Shown: positions 1 through 10,786 of the stretch, piece by piece
How the letters are laid out: every line of letters begins with the position of its first letter
How positions within the stretch are numbered: position 1 is the first letter of the stretch
Assembly: GCA_029891385.1 (NCBI GenBank)
Contig: CM057232.1
Span: 61,999,824-62,063,823, forward strand
Direction: 5' to 3'
From: Erythroxylum novogranatense
Lineage: Eukaryota; Streptophyta; Magnoliopsida; Malpighiales; Erythroxylaceae
DNA: 64,000 nt
Made by a program: the position numbers and the translations under genes
Notes under the pieces: generated by a model
Database searches by the model: none
Seen by the model: only the letters and a program-made list of their open reading frames with translations
Told to the model about the DNA's origin: nothing

Positions 1-440
1 AAATATCCTAAAATACATAAATTTCAAATAAAATTAGTTTTAATAGTTAAAATATATATTAACAAGTAAATATTAATTTATTAATAAAATTTATCTATTA
101 AATTATTTCTTTGGATAAAATAGAAGTTTTACTAACGAATGAGATTGAAATAAATTATTTAAATAATTAATTTATTTTTAAAATTAATATAATATTTAAT
201 TATTGTTATGGTGGAGTCAACTGAGGTGATACGTAGAGGTGGAGTCAACACCAGTTGCTTACTAATAACTCCCAACTTGTGTTCTAAATGATAGATAGCT
301 ATTATGATTTATGGGTTTGGTTTTCTGTCGCTTTACAGAAGGTGAATTGCCAATTATCAGTCTCTAAATGGGTATGCTGTCTTTTTCTTTTGGTAAATTC
401 TTGCTTGTCCTTTACATTGTATTAGCTTGGCTATTTTGCT

Positions 441-447
441 TATATAT
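441..447 (+). promoter_or_regulatory. Putative TATA box of the DUF1218 gene
   Basis: TATATAT lies about 75 bp upstream of the chosen ATG at 516. That spacing suits a core promoter with a short 5' UTR. It is the closest good TATA match upstream of exon 1. Transcription start was not observed, so this is inference from position and sequence only. Confidence 0.45.
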
Positions 448-515
448 TCGAAATAAATAGGCTTAGAGACTGAAAGAAAGACAAGATCTTTGTGGGTTTG
501 TGAAGCTGCAGGACT

Positions 516-2396
516 ATGGCTTCAAAGCTTTTTTTGGCTGTAGTCTTCATCTTTGATCTGATAGCCTTTGGTTTGGCTGTTGCAGCTGAGCAGAGAAGAA
601 GCACCGTGGGTGGTCCTTTCTCTTTTCTCTTCAATTCTATCTTACCAATATCGACTAGCTAATCCAACGTCTTGTCGCTCAATTTAGCGAGTGAATTGGT
701 TACATGCTTTCTAGGTTTTGTTTAATAGACATCGTTTCAACTGAAGAATTATATTTCATTTGGTTTTCACAAAGGGAGCTGTGCTTATATTTCTATCTTG
801 ATTTGATTCTGTTCTGTCTCATAACTAAGGATATTTTTGTAAGGAGGAACATAGATAATTAGCTTCTAATTTCATTGGAAATGGATCTTATATTAGCTAG
901 AATTCGGTAGAGAATTTCGATACGTGTCTGAAGAACTCAGTTAAAACTTATTTTCTACTCTTTTTTCCGTATTTCTAGTCATGAACCAAACAGCGCTGAC
1001 CATTGTTTACGAAGTTGTCTTCAATACCTCTTTTTTCAGATCTAGATAGTCATTGTCCAGGGAATTGGTTATTTAAACAGATCTGCTGATGCTAATGGTG
1101 GTTTAGGAATACGAACACGAGATCTCTTCTATTCTGACAACTTGCTCTATAAAGTTGGAAATAATCCTAATCCATGAACCAGGTGGAAGTGACTATAATC
1201 TGTAATGGTTTCTTGTGACAGATCTTATTAGTTATTTCTAAATAATATCTGATTTTCAGGAGCATTTACTAGTTAGCTAGCATATCGATAATCACAATTT
1301 TTTTCTTGTGATGGTTGTTGTTATTCAAAAAAATGAATGAACAAAATTCCCCTATTCAGCTAATGATGTGGTCGTAAGTCCATGAAAAGCATAAAAGGAT
1401 TTAGCTTTTTCTTTCTTTCTTTTTTTTGTCCCTTTCTTCTTCAAATTTCGTTTCTTTTTGAAATTTCAAGAACCCCATGAATCATGATCATGGATAGTTT
1501 CGAAGGGATAATGTGAACCACATGGTTCTTTCTTTATGTTTATATGTTTTCCATGAAAATCATCCTTAATAGAAGTACAATTTGTAGGGCAATATCTTAA
1601 ATATGAATTAGATAAGTTAGTCTATATGAGACAGGTTGTATTTTGCCATCACTTAGTAAAGCACCTGGTTCAGTTGGCATTAAAGATTTGTGAAAGCCTG
1701 CTCAATATAGCAAATCAATAAAAAACTTTACGGTTTTCCCTTGCGTAGGCAATATTGCCAGTTTAACCTGCTAATCCAAATTCTTGAAATTAATCTAAGT
1801 AATCAACCATTTCATGTTTTTGCAGGCTATAGTCAAACAGGATACTGATAAAAACTATAACTTTTGTGTCTATGATTCGGATATTGCAACTGGCTATGGT
1901 GTCGGTGCATTCTTCTTCCTCATGGCTAGCCAAATTCTTGTAATGACAGCCAGTCGATGCTTCTGCTGTGGCAAGCCTTTAAGTCCTGGAGGTTCAAGAG
2001 CTTGGGCAGTTATTCTCTTCATAATTTCCTGGTATGCGAACCTGGAATGATTAAACACCAATGATTGCAGATAGGGTTGTCTAATGATTTAGTATAATGT
2101 TGAATGTTATGAAATGTGTTTTCCTTTTTATCAGGGTGGTTTTCTTCATTGCTGAGGTATGCTTGTTGGCGGGTTCAGTACGGAATGCCTACCACACAAA
2201 GTACACAACGTTTTTTGGTGTCCAAAACCCTCCTCACTGCCAGACTGTGAGAAAGGGAGTTTTTGCTGCAGGGGCAGCTTTTACTTTCTTTACGGCCGTT
2301 GTCTCCCAATTCTATTATGTCTTCTACTCCAAAGCTAGAGACAGCTTCCAGCCATATGGTGGAGACACTGGTGTGGGCATGGGAACCTACAAATGA
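516..2396 (+). CDS. DUF1218 family membrane protein (three exons, 185 aa)
   Basis: Exons read 516-605, 1826-2031 and 2135-2396, all bounded by GT and AG; the spliced frame is open for 185 codons and ends in TGA at 2394. Exon 1 gives an N-terminal hydrophobic segment (residues 5-24, starting MASKLFLAVVFIFDLIAFGL) followed by AAEQRRST, the typical start of plant DUF1218 proteins. Further hydrophobic segments fall near residues 52-72, 90-114 and 141-163, giving four probable membrane spans. Conserved landmarks are NFCVYDSDIATGYG, SRCFCCGK, SPGGSRAW and GSVRNAYHT. Family members are small endomembrane or plasma-membrane proteins, and some are linked to cell-wall lignin; the exact role here is unknown. 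Intron 1 is long (1220 bp) with a slightly unusual donor, GTGGGT; intron 2 is 103 bp. No stop or frameshift is seen, so I take it as functional. It is the only host gene I can support. Confidence 0.9.
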
Positions 2397-3123
2397 CCCT
2401 ATTAACGTGATATAATAATGACTATCTGGAGATGGATCAATATGCCCTTTCAGTTGCCTATGTTTTGTTGCATTCTTGCGTGAAAGCTTCTGAAGTTGAT
2501 GATAGCCTGTATCTAGGTCAAATTTCTTGATTTTTTTTTCCTTATTTTACCCTGATGTGCAAGTTTTGTGCTTGTGCCACACATATCAACGTAATGGAAG
2601 ACAACTGTTTGTGTATTCATCTTTCACAAACTATTGATGAACCTGATGGAATAATAGAGTAGTTTCATGATCTCCAGTGTGTTGCTGTGCAAACAACCAT
2701 GTGAAGTTTGACCTGGTTCCCAAGAACAGTCGATCGAACTCTACAATTTACTTAATCTCTTTTTCAAGTCCATTTTTGCAGAACAGCTACTCCAAGTCTT
2801 TCTCTCTACGGCTCATGGACTCAGGACAAAAATTGAATGCAGATTAAAGTGAAATAGACCTTGACAACTCACACGACATCAGATATACAAGGGATATAAA
2901 ATGGGGCAGGGTGCTGGCAGCAATAACCAGTGATTCTCGTCATATGAGATGCAGAAAACTCATTCTATTTTTCACTTATTTAGATAGCTTCCCCTGTTTG
3001 CTAGCCTGCTTGGTCAAAACAACTATCTGAAGTACCATAAGTACTGCTTATTTCTCAAGTTTATCTGCTTGTCTGTTGATAGATCTAAAAGATCAGCAAT
3101 ACCGTTGCATCGTTTCTTTTAGT
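2397..3123. other. 3' flank of the gene; no further gene seen
   Basis: This stretch should hold the 3' UTR and intergenic DNA. It is AT-rich, with several AATAAT-like words shortly after the stop codon that could serve in polyadenylation. I see no ORF with recognisable protein similarity, no tandem repeat and no element end before the copia LTR at 3124. Confidence 0.5.
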
Positions 3124-3332
3124 TGTTAGATTATTTTATGTCCCATCGTTTCTTTGAGTTCTATGAAACACACCCAAGATAATAGTTATTGGGAATTACC
3201 GACTGGGTCTCAATTGGGTCACAGACCCTTTTCCTCTCTTTTCTACTTACCAAAGGACATGTCTATTGGAGATGCTATATAAGTTGAAATAACTTATTTC
3301 ATCATAACGATTCTGAAATCGCTCTGAACCAG
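3124..3332 (+). repeat. Element A 5' LTR, truncated
   Basis: It begins TGTTAGATTATTTTATG and matches the LTR at 15779 through the shared text GACTGGGTCTCAATT and ACAGACCCTTTTCCTCTC to CTGAACCA. After that the two differ: the copy at 15779 continues with TTGAGAAAAACTC for another 180 bp, while this one runs into unrelated GC-rich sequence. About half of the LTR and the primer-binding site are missing. Confidence 0.75.
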
Positions 3333-4149
3333 ACGCAGATGCTGGCGCGTGCAGTGCACGCGCCAAACGGGCTTCCAAGCCCAATAAGGGACTTCTGGGC
3401 TTATTTTTGTTAAAGTTTTGGGCCGTTAAGGGTTATATTAAGTTTATGAAGATTTTTGGCCCAAATTATAAGGAATTTTTTCATAATTGATTTATACATA
3501 ATATACTTTTGCAATTAGTGCCATATTATATATTTCTTTGGTACTTTGAATATTTTATATTATGTAATAATTGGAGTTAAATTTTCCTAGTATATGTGGA
3601 ATATAATACATGACATTATGAATATTTATAATAGTTTGTTTGTCACCAAAGTGACCAAACTAGTTATATTAACTTTGTCATGTATGATAATTGTCCAATT
3701 AAATGCTTATTGCATGGAAAGCTTGTTAGTCACCAAAGTGGCCTAGCTTGAAAAATTTAATCATTTAATTGTGATTTATTTCAATTGTTCAATATAACAT
3801 GATGCGAAAATGACACAACGGTTAAATTGAACAATTGAGATTATTAATTATAACGTTAGGAGGTCACCCAAAGGTGAACCATTGCTTATAATTAATGACA
3901 TTAAAGGGATTTTATCAACATATTAAGTTAATATGATTGTATATCCAAAGATAACATACATATTGACTGTAATATGTTTGATTGTCCATTATAGTATTAT
4001 ATATAAGCATCATATTAGGTTATTTTTGTGTATTCAAATTTCACCCAAAGGAGGATTTAAATGCATAATTAATGTTTATTAGTTAGTTTGAATCCGTTTA
4101 GGTTTACTTAAAGCATTAATGTGAACTATATGTTGTATGTGCAACATCT
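3333..4149 (+). other. Element A leader with repeated CAAA-loop hairpins
   Basis: No gene is seen here. The stretch opens with a perfect inverted repeat at 3344-3364 (10-bp arms, GGCGCGTGCA and TGCACGCGCC, around one base). Further on, three short stem-loops with the same CAAA loop occur: 3642-3655 (GTCAC/GTGAC), 3729-3742 (GTCAC/GTGGC) and 3862-3880 (GGTCACC/GGTGAACC). A related CACCCAAAGG word lies at 4042. Leaders of retroelements often hold packaging or dimerisation signals; that role is inference here. Confidence 0.5.
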
Positions 4150-4900
4150 ACTAGTTTGTTCGCCTTAGGCAATGGCTTGATTAAATTCATTGGTCTGAAT
4201 TATGGGGATTGGTCCGAATAAATCCAGTTTCAACTGGGTGTAATGGATTTGGATTTAGCCATAATTTGTATGTAAGGCTGAAAGCCATAATCGAGGCCGG
4301 CCTCGTCGACAAGTCTTATAATGAGTCTTGGGAACGGTCTAATAGGCTGTGCTTGAATTTAATGCAAATGACGATCGCAAAAAATGTCAAGTCATCAATG
4401 CCTAAAATGGACAATGCAAAGGAGTTCATGTTGAAGCTGAAAGAATACTCCTAATCGATATAGTCGACAAGTCCATAATAGGACTTTAATGAGTGAGCTA
4501 ACGACCAAGAAGTTTGAATGGTCACGACCCATTCATGATCATATAACTCACATGTCAAACCTAGTTTGAAGTTGAAATCTATGGGTATGGATGTGAGTGA
4601 GTCTTTTTTGGTACAGTTTATTATCAACTCACTTCCTCCCGAGTTTGGCGGTTCGGGTGAATTATAACACCATTAAGGAAAATGGAACCTTCAAGAAATT
4701 AATGCCATGTTAGTTCGGAGGAAGGAGATTGAAGAAAATAAAGGACCACCCATTCATCTCACATTTCATCAAGGTGCTAGTAGCGTGAGAATAAGCCACG
4801 AAAGAAAGGCAAAGATAAGGACAAAGCTCTTAGCAAAGTTAATGAGGTTGAATCAAGAAAGATAAGAGGTGTCACTACGTAGAAGCTGGTCACTTCGTAA
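4150..4900 (+). pseudogene. Element A gag remnant (copia type)
   Basis: Fragments in several frames resemble the copia Gag domain in the expected order: FIGLNYGDWSE and IQFQLGVMDLDLA near 4190-4260, then SYNESWERSNRLCLNLMQM and DNAKEFMLKLKEYS at 4315-4452, then MSELTTKKFEWSRPIHDH and the INSLPPEF region to about 4640, then NTIKE and NLQEINAML. Gag would form the virus-like particle. In-frame stops (for example within WSE-stop-IQFQ) and several frameshifts break it. The CCHC knuckle expected near 4870-4910 is only faintly visible. No start codon can be chosen with confidence. Confidence 0.65.
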
Positions 4901-5672
4901 AGATTGTTCAAAAGAAAGGCTTGGTTCAAAAGAAAGGTACATACTATGTCTCAGTATGTTTTGAATCAAATCTTATTGATGTGCCTAAAAATACTTGGTG
5001 GTTAGATTCTGGTGCAACTACTCATGTGTCAAATGTTAAACAAGGATTCCTTACAATCTAGACCATAAATGGAGCTGAAAAGTACTTGTATACGGGGAAC
5101 AGAATGAAGGCACGGATAGAGGGCATTGGGACGTACAGATTGATCTTGGACACTGGATGTTACCTAGATCTAGAAAAGTGTCTTTATGTTCCTGAATGTG
5201 CTAGGAATTTAGTTTCTGTTGCAAAATTGGATGATGTTAGGATTTCAATTCAAGATTGGAAACAATGTCTTTTCATTGTATAAACATAAGTACTATTATG
5301 GTTCTGGTACATTAATTGATTGTTTATATCGTTTCAATCTTGATGTTGATTTTGTTGAATCTCTGTTTCATGTTGACCACATTATAGGAAATAAACGTAG
5401 TGCACATAATGAATGTTCTGTTTTTTGTGGCATAAAAGATTAGGTCATATATCCAAAGAAAGGGTACAGAGGTTAGTGAAAAATGAAATCTTACCTCCAT
5501 TGGATTTTGTTGACTAGGATATATGTGTGGATTGCTTTAAAGGCAAGCAAACCAAACATATATCAAAACATCCAGCCACAGGAAGTAACGCATTACTTGA
5601 ATTAATACACACTGACATCTGTGGTCCTTTCGACGTTCCTTCTTGGGGCGGCGAAAAATATTTCATTACCTT
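4901..5672 (+). pseudogene. Element A protease, GAG-pre-integrase and integrase N-part
   Basis: The aspartic protease motif DSGATTH sits at 5005-5025, preceded by NTWWLD and followed by SNVKQGF. The protease domain continues to about 5280 (ILDTGCYLDLEKCLYVPECARNLVSV). After a frame change the GAG-pre-integrase region reads RLGHISKERVQRLVKNEI, then CVDCFKGKQTKHISKHP at about 5525-5575. The integrase core starts with LLELIHTDICGPF, which carries the first catalytic Asp. The frame then breaks inside the word ITF at 5668-5672, the target site of nested element G, and resumes at 12899. It is broken by stops and the insertion. Confidence 0.75.
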
Positions 5673-6111
5673 TGGTCGGGTCGGCGATGTTGGGCCCGGA
5701 CCCAGTCAAAACGACCCGTGGGTCGATCGGGCCATTCTTCAAAGATCAATCTCCTATCTAATTGTCATGCCAAGCCCAAGCCCGATCCACGCCCACAGCC
5801 CGTTAGCGTGAGAAAACCTTCCACGCAGGTAGAAGTCTCACGAAAGACCTAAACCTAGCTACAAAACCATATATAAAGTATAATTCTCCCATAATAAAGG
5901 TACGCACAATCAAAAACCTAGTTCTCTGGCTTTTACAGCAATCCCACCTTCACCAAAAACTGACTTGAGCGTCGGAGGGGCTAATCGGGACACAACCCCC
6001 GACGTGCCTTCCTTGTTTTGCAGGTATCATCACGTCGGATTCATCACAGAGAGCAGTCAACCTATAGATCCGAACGGCAACGTACAGTTCAGCCAAAATC
6101 TGGCAGAACCA
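5673..6111 (+). repeat. Element G 5' LTR
   Basis: This TG...CA repeat is bounded on the left by TSD ACCTT and on the right by the primer site. A TATA-like word (CATATATAAAG) sits near 5868, a good candidate promoter. The 3' partner is at 12455-12898. The two differ by scattered transitions and short indels, for example the word CCACAGCCC region near 5790. Confidence 0.85.
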
Positions 6112-6113
6112 AA

Positions 6114-6131
6114 TGGCGCCCACCGTGGGGC
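6114..6131 (+). promoter_or_regulatory. Element G primer-binding site
   Basis: TGGCGCCCACCGTGGGGC starts two bases after the 5' LTR. It begins with TGG, as expected for pairing to a tRNA ending in CCA. The first seven bases match the tRNA-Asp type site (TGGCGCC), but the rest does not, so the tRNA cannot be named. The site would prime minus-strand cDNA. Confidence 0.6.
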
Positions 6132-6159
6132 CCAACTTCTGGGCACCACGTCCAGAAAC

Positions 6160-7717
6160 ACACAGATCAGTCAGGAGGCGGCGACGAACCCTGATATAGC
6201 CGCTGTCGCGGCTCTAGCGATGCAACGCATAAGTTTGCAGCTACCTGCGACTTTGCCGCCTGCACCACATGTTTCCCGCACGGAATCCTCAAATCCTAAC
6301 GATCAACTACAGCCTCAAACCTTGGAACAAGAAGAACAGAGCGTGGTTGTGGAGGATAAGCATGATAATACGGATATCTGGCTCTAATCTCCGATTGATG
6401 CAGATCCTCTTCTGCCTACACACACCTCCCTCACCCGAAAGCAGATTGAGGAGGCGGTTGATCTGTTGATTAGCCAGATTTTGCAGTCTCAGCCAGCACA
6501 ACAGCAGCCTTCTGCGCGACAAGTCGCACGACGGACTAGCATGATGACCGGTCGCCACCCAACTGAAGCCCTGGAGAAAATCATGGATGATCAAATTAAT
6601 GCAACTATGAGCTTCAGCCCAGATCGCTCGATACCAAGATAACTCTCCTTTCACTCAAAAATCTTGATAGCCTCCGGCGTCCCCGCACCAAAATATCGAC
6701 CCTGAAAATACATCGAAAAGACCGACCCCCTAGACTACCTGCAGCACTTCCAGTCCATGATGAGACTACATTGCGTTACGGACGCCATCCAAAGGTCAAA
6801 GCTTTACGCGCCTTCCAAGAAGGAGCTGGCGATGGTTCAACAACTTGCCCCGAGTCAGATCACCGCTTAAGATTTCAGTTATTATTCCGAATCAATTCGC
6901 CACCAAAGAAGCCCACCAAGTAAGACTTTGGAGGTAATGCAACTTACCCAAGGAAGGAATGAAAGCTTGCGAGAATTTATCACTCGGTTCAATAACGAAG
7001 CGGTCGAGGTCCCTGACCTCACTTGCTCGTCCATGTTGGCCGCGCTTATGAGCAACATGAGGGATGAGGAATTTAATAAGTCATTAGCCCTCGATCAGCC
7101 CCGATCTATTCAAGAGATCAGACATCGGGCAGATAAGTATATTCAGCTCGAAGAAGTATTAAAGAATACAAAATGCAAGGCAGATGACCGCGGGACGAGT
7201 GGTAGAACAGATGAGTCTCACAAGAGACAGAGGGATCAGTCGACCTGGAGAAAGCCGAACGGTCGGCAGTGGCATCACCAAGACTTCACCCCGCTCAACA
7301 GGCGATATGGGGAAGTATTGGCGGCCATGAGAGCGGATGGGGAAACTATCCGAGAACCTGACAAAATGAAGACTCCCTACAAGGATAGGAATCCCAATGT
7401 ATATTGTCGTTTCCACAAAGAGGTCGGTCATGATACGGAGGATTGTTGGCAGTTGAAAAAAGAAATCGAATTCATCATACAAAGAGGAAGGTTAGGCCGA
7501 TTTGTGAAGCACGCTCGAAATGCCGACCGAGATAACGAGCATAAGAGCGGTCGACACGATTATAGACAACAGAATTGAAGACGGGATGATAGAAATGACG
7601 GAGGAAGTCAGAATGCAAATACATATAATCAACGCGAAGAGAGAGGGCGATCAAGGGAAAGAGATGACAGAAATGCCGGGCAACAAGGTGACCGACCGAC
7701 TGGGGTCATCAACATGA
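6160..7717 (+). pseudogene. Element G gag (Ty3/gypsy Tat type)
   Basis: Translation runs through several pieces. An N-part (about 6160-6387) is followed, after a TAA, by HPTEALEKIMDDQINATM and then YIEKTDPLDYLQHFQSMMRL with CVTDAIQ (to about 6800), the typical Tat Gag core. The next piece, 6928-7578, is open for 216 codons and holds MQLTQGRNESLREFITRFNN, the retrotransposon gag domain. A cysteine/histidine knuckle-like motif, CRFHKEVGHDTEDCWQLK, lies at about 7417-7470. Gag would package the RNA. Stops near 6387 and 6640 and a deletion near 6800 break the frame. The end joins the protease part in another frame at 7717. Confidence 0.75.
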
Positions 7718-8475
7718 TATTCGGTGGAAACGCAGTGGGGGGATCCACTGCTAAAGGGAGAAAAAGATATGCCAAGCAGGTCGGCAGAGATTCATCAACC
7801 AAAAGGCCGAAGGAGAGCGACGGAATGATATCGTTCGACGAGTCTGACCTTGATGGAGTAAGCTGCCCTCATGATGACGCCCTCGTTGTAAATCTGAATA
7901 TGGACTGCTATGAGGTGAAATGGGTGATGATTGATACAGGCAGCTCGGTCGACTTGTTGTATTATGAGGCCTTCATGCAGATGAAGATACCTGAAGATCG
8001 ACTTTTGCCTATAGACGGACCCATTAAAGGAGTAACTAGAGCATCAGCCTACCCGTTCGCCCGAGTCTTTTTAAAAGTAAAGTTCGGGCAAAAGCCGAGT
8101 CAAATAGAAAGGGATGTCGAGTTCTTAGTCGTGAAGTTTCAAGGGGCATACAATGCAATAATCGGACGAGCTACCCAGAATGCCCTTAGAGCGGTCGTCT
8201 CTCCCTACTACCAAGCGATGAAATTCTCAACGCCTCATGGAATCGGTACTATCAGGGGTCATTAGAGAATCGCAAGGGAGTGTTGTTTAGCGGAAACGAA
8301 AACATTAGACGGGGCGGTGGTCCTGGCGAGCTCTTTTGATGTGAGGACCGACGAGGAGATGGATAGGATGACTTATAATCAGAGGATGTCAGGCAATGAA
8401 GAAGGACGAAATGATGAAGCCCGCAGAGCGGAACTCGTTCTCCTCAGTGAAGACAGAAAGGGAGGCCGCTCTTGA
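7714..8475 (+). pseudogene. Element G aspartic protease region
   Basis: The frame starting at 7714 encodes a retropepsin-like domain. The active site is MIDTGSSVDLLYYEAF at about 7930-7975, with DTG intact; the flap and C-part follow (PIDGPIKGVTRASAYPFARV, then NAIIGRATQNALRAVVSPYY). The fold and spacing match gypsy Tat proteases. After a TAG at 8263 the same frame continues with IARECCLAETKTLDGAVV to about 8475 and stops. Normally RT follows here; instead the coding region ends and the minisatellite begins about 200 bp later. So pol was cut off right after the protease in this family or copy. Confidence 0.75.
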
Positions 8476-8690
8476 AACTTGAAAGCGCTCTACCAATAGA
8501 TAAGTTCTATTTTAGTTAGTCTTTGTTTATTACCATTTTTGTATACAACACGTGGGAACCTTTTTCCTGTCCCTGCCAGACAGGTTTTTTAACGGCCTAC
8601 GCCTTCATTATCATAAATAAAGGGATTTTCAAATTTCTTGGCAATGAAAAGCTCCATTATATCTGGCAAAGAGTAGAAAATCCCATCAAC

Positions 8691-9210
8691 CTCGTTCGCC
8701 ATCTCCATAGATCGACTACGGTCGATCGGTCGTCAAGACAAGATCCTTGGGACCCTCGTTCGCCATCTCTATAGATCGACTACGGTCGATCGGTCGCCAA
8801 GACAAGATCCTTGGGACCCTCGTTCGCCATCTCCATAGATCGACTACGATCGGTCGGGTCGCCAAGACAAGATCCTTGGGACCCTCGCTCTCCATCGTTT
8901 GCCATCTCCATAGATCGACTACGGTCGGTCGGGTCGCCAAGACAAGATCCTTGGGACCCTTGCTCGCCATCGTTTGCCATCTCCATAGATCAACTACGGT
9001 TGGTCGGGTCGTCAAGACAAGATCCTTGGGACCCTCGCTCGCCATCGCTCGCCATCTCCATAGATCGACTATCGATCGACCAGGTCGCCGAGACAAGATC
9101 CTCGGGACCATCGATCGCCCTCGCCTATTGCTCTGCCAGGTCACCAAGGGACCCTCGCTCGGCATCGACATAGATCGCCTGCGGTCGATCGGTCGCCAAG
9201 ATGCGATCAT
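8691..9210 (+). repeat. Minisatellite of 64-75 bp units inside element G
   Basis: Eight or so head-to-tail units contain CATAGATCGACTACGGTCG, GTCGCCAAGACAAGATCC and TTGGGACCCTCG. The first units start at 8691, 8755, 8819 and 8884 (periods 64, 64 and 65). Later ones are 75 bp because GCTCGCCATC or a similar 10-11 bp word is doubled. The last copies (from about 9090) are diverged. Long frames are open on both strands simply because of the repeat, and are not genes. Tat elements are known to carry variable tandem repeats between coding part and 3' LTR. Confidence 0.85.
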
Positions 9211-9399
9211 TGGGATTTTGGTTCAGACTCTACTATAAGTCGACCTCGAAGCCGACCGACTATAAGCAACTTCATCAAACTCTACTATACATCCAAAGTA
9301 ACGAACAAAATACAAAAAATGACTTCAGAAAAATGAAGCAAAGGAAAAGATTTTCATTCCATTAAATTTGCCCTGGTCACAAGCCCGAACAGGTGAGCT

Positions 9400-10722
9400 C
9401 TAAAAATCAACAGAGGGGAAGGTTTGAACAACCGGGGGAGCAGGAGAAGCCTCGGAGAGAGGCGGATGCCCAGGAGAAGCCTCAGAAGGGAGCGACACAA
9501 GGGGAGTAGGAGCAGGATCCGGGGGAGCAACCGGTGGAATATCTTCATAAGGAAGCTCTTCCTCTTCGGAGCTGAGATCCAGCTCTTCATCCGGAACGAC
9601 GTCCCGTTCTCCCTCGGCCTTCTCCCTGACACCCTCCAAAAAAAAACCAAAAGCTGCAGGAAGAAGCGGCTCGGCATAATCCTCGAATGAAGGGCACACC
9701 GACCCCTCAGGAGTGTAGAGCTCGTGGCCCCTCCTCAGAATCGAGAGGGTTACGTCACAGGCGAGCTTTAAACTCTCCTAGTACAGAAACTGCCTCTTCC
9801 ATCGCTTAATCGCCTCAATCTGCTGCCTCCTCACAGAGCACCGCACCTCCCGCAAGGTATTCTCGGCTCTATTCCTACCTTCCACTGCGGAATGGCAATC
9901 TTGGCGGTATTTCTTGTTAAGCTCCCGCTCCGCCCTCACCGTTTTCTTCAGTTCGTCCCTCTCCTCCTCTCCCTTAGCCAGTCGAGTCAACAAAATGCCC
10001 ATCTCCCCCTCCTGGGATCTCTTCTCCTCTTCCAAGGACGCGTTTTGAGCCTGGAGGAGGTCTCTCCCCTCCTTCACATTTGAAAGCTCGTCCTTCAAAG
10101 CCTTCACCTGCTCATGGAGGTCCTGGACTTCCTGGTCTAGAGTCTCCAAACGCTGCAGCACTGCGAAGGACATCATCACACTCCGCACACCGAGACGAAC
10201 GAGCTGGGACCCTAACTCCAGGTTACTCCTCTTGTCCATAATTTCCTCGTCCACAGGGGGAGTAATTCTCTCGGCAATGTAACGGGACACTTCGAGATCC
10301 CCGACCGTGGCATCCTTGGCCAACTTGAGGGCAGACTCCCACTGCCCAGAGTTCGCGGCTCGCACCTTCCCCTTGCCTTTCTTCTCTTTCCCTGTCCAGA
10401 CTCGACTTGCCGGGCTAGATGGTAGATCATCCAACCGAACCAATCTCTTCCTCTTAAGAGGAGACCCCGCATCCTCCTCCTCCTCCTCTACCAGAACTGC
10501 CTGGCCCGCGCGGACCGGCACAATCGACAATGACGCCAAAGCGGCAGGGCGGTTCCCGACAGGTGGAACATCCGTCGGCACTGCGGAGGAGCCCAACCCC
10601 ACAGACAAAGCGACGCCCTCACCAGTCTCGGCCTCTTTTCCCTTTTCCTTATGAGCGGCCCGCTTCTTTGACTTAGAAGCTCGGGCGGAAGCATCTCCCA
10701 TCTTCACCATGGCTGCACAACG
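9400..10722 (-). pseudogene. Element G antisense ORF, C-terminal coiled-coil part
   Basis: On the minus strand an acceptor-like TGCAG at about 10713-10717 precedes MVKMGDASARASKSKKR. The protein then has a basic low-complexity stretch, an acidic run (EEEEEDAG), a KRKRL patch, and a long heptad-rich coiled coil (roughly 10150-9800). An in-frame TAG at 9778-9780 interrupts it; the same frame then continues with ESLKLACDVTLSILRRG, PSFEDYAEPLLPAAF and a Pro/Ser-rich tail to 9400. The 3' antisense genes of Tat elements look like this. Their function is not known; a DNA-binding or regulatory role is often supposed. It is broken by one stop, otherwise long and open. Confidence 0.7.
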
Positions 10723-10786
10723 ATAAATTAAGTTAGAAAGTAAAACCAATGCTAAAAAATACAGCAATTAGTTCAATCACGAGGAG

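Noticed and set aside
440..634. Minus-strand frame opposite exon 1
   Set aside because: It is a shadow of the DUF1218 exon and 5' UTR with no domain.
5965..6387. A 140-codon + frame crossing the LTR end and primer site of element G
   Set aside because: It joins LTR text to the start of gag by chance; translation from inside the LTR across the primer site is not expected. Only the part after about 6160 is counted as gag.
8716..9238. Long overlapping open frames on both strands
   Set aside because: They lie in the 64-75 bp minisatellite; their repeated Trp/Asp/Arg-rich peptides follow from the repeat and have no domain.
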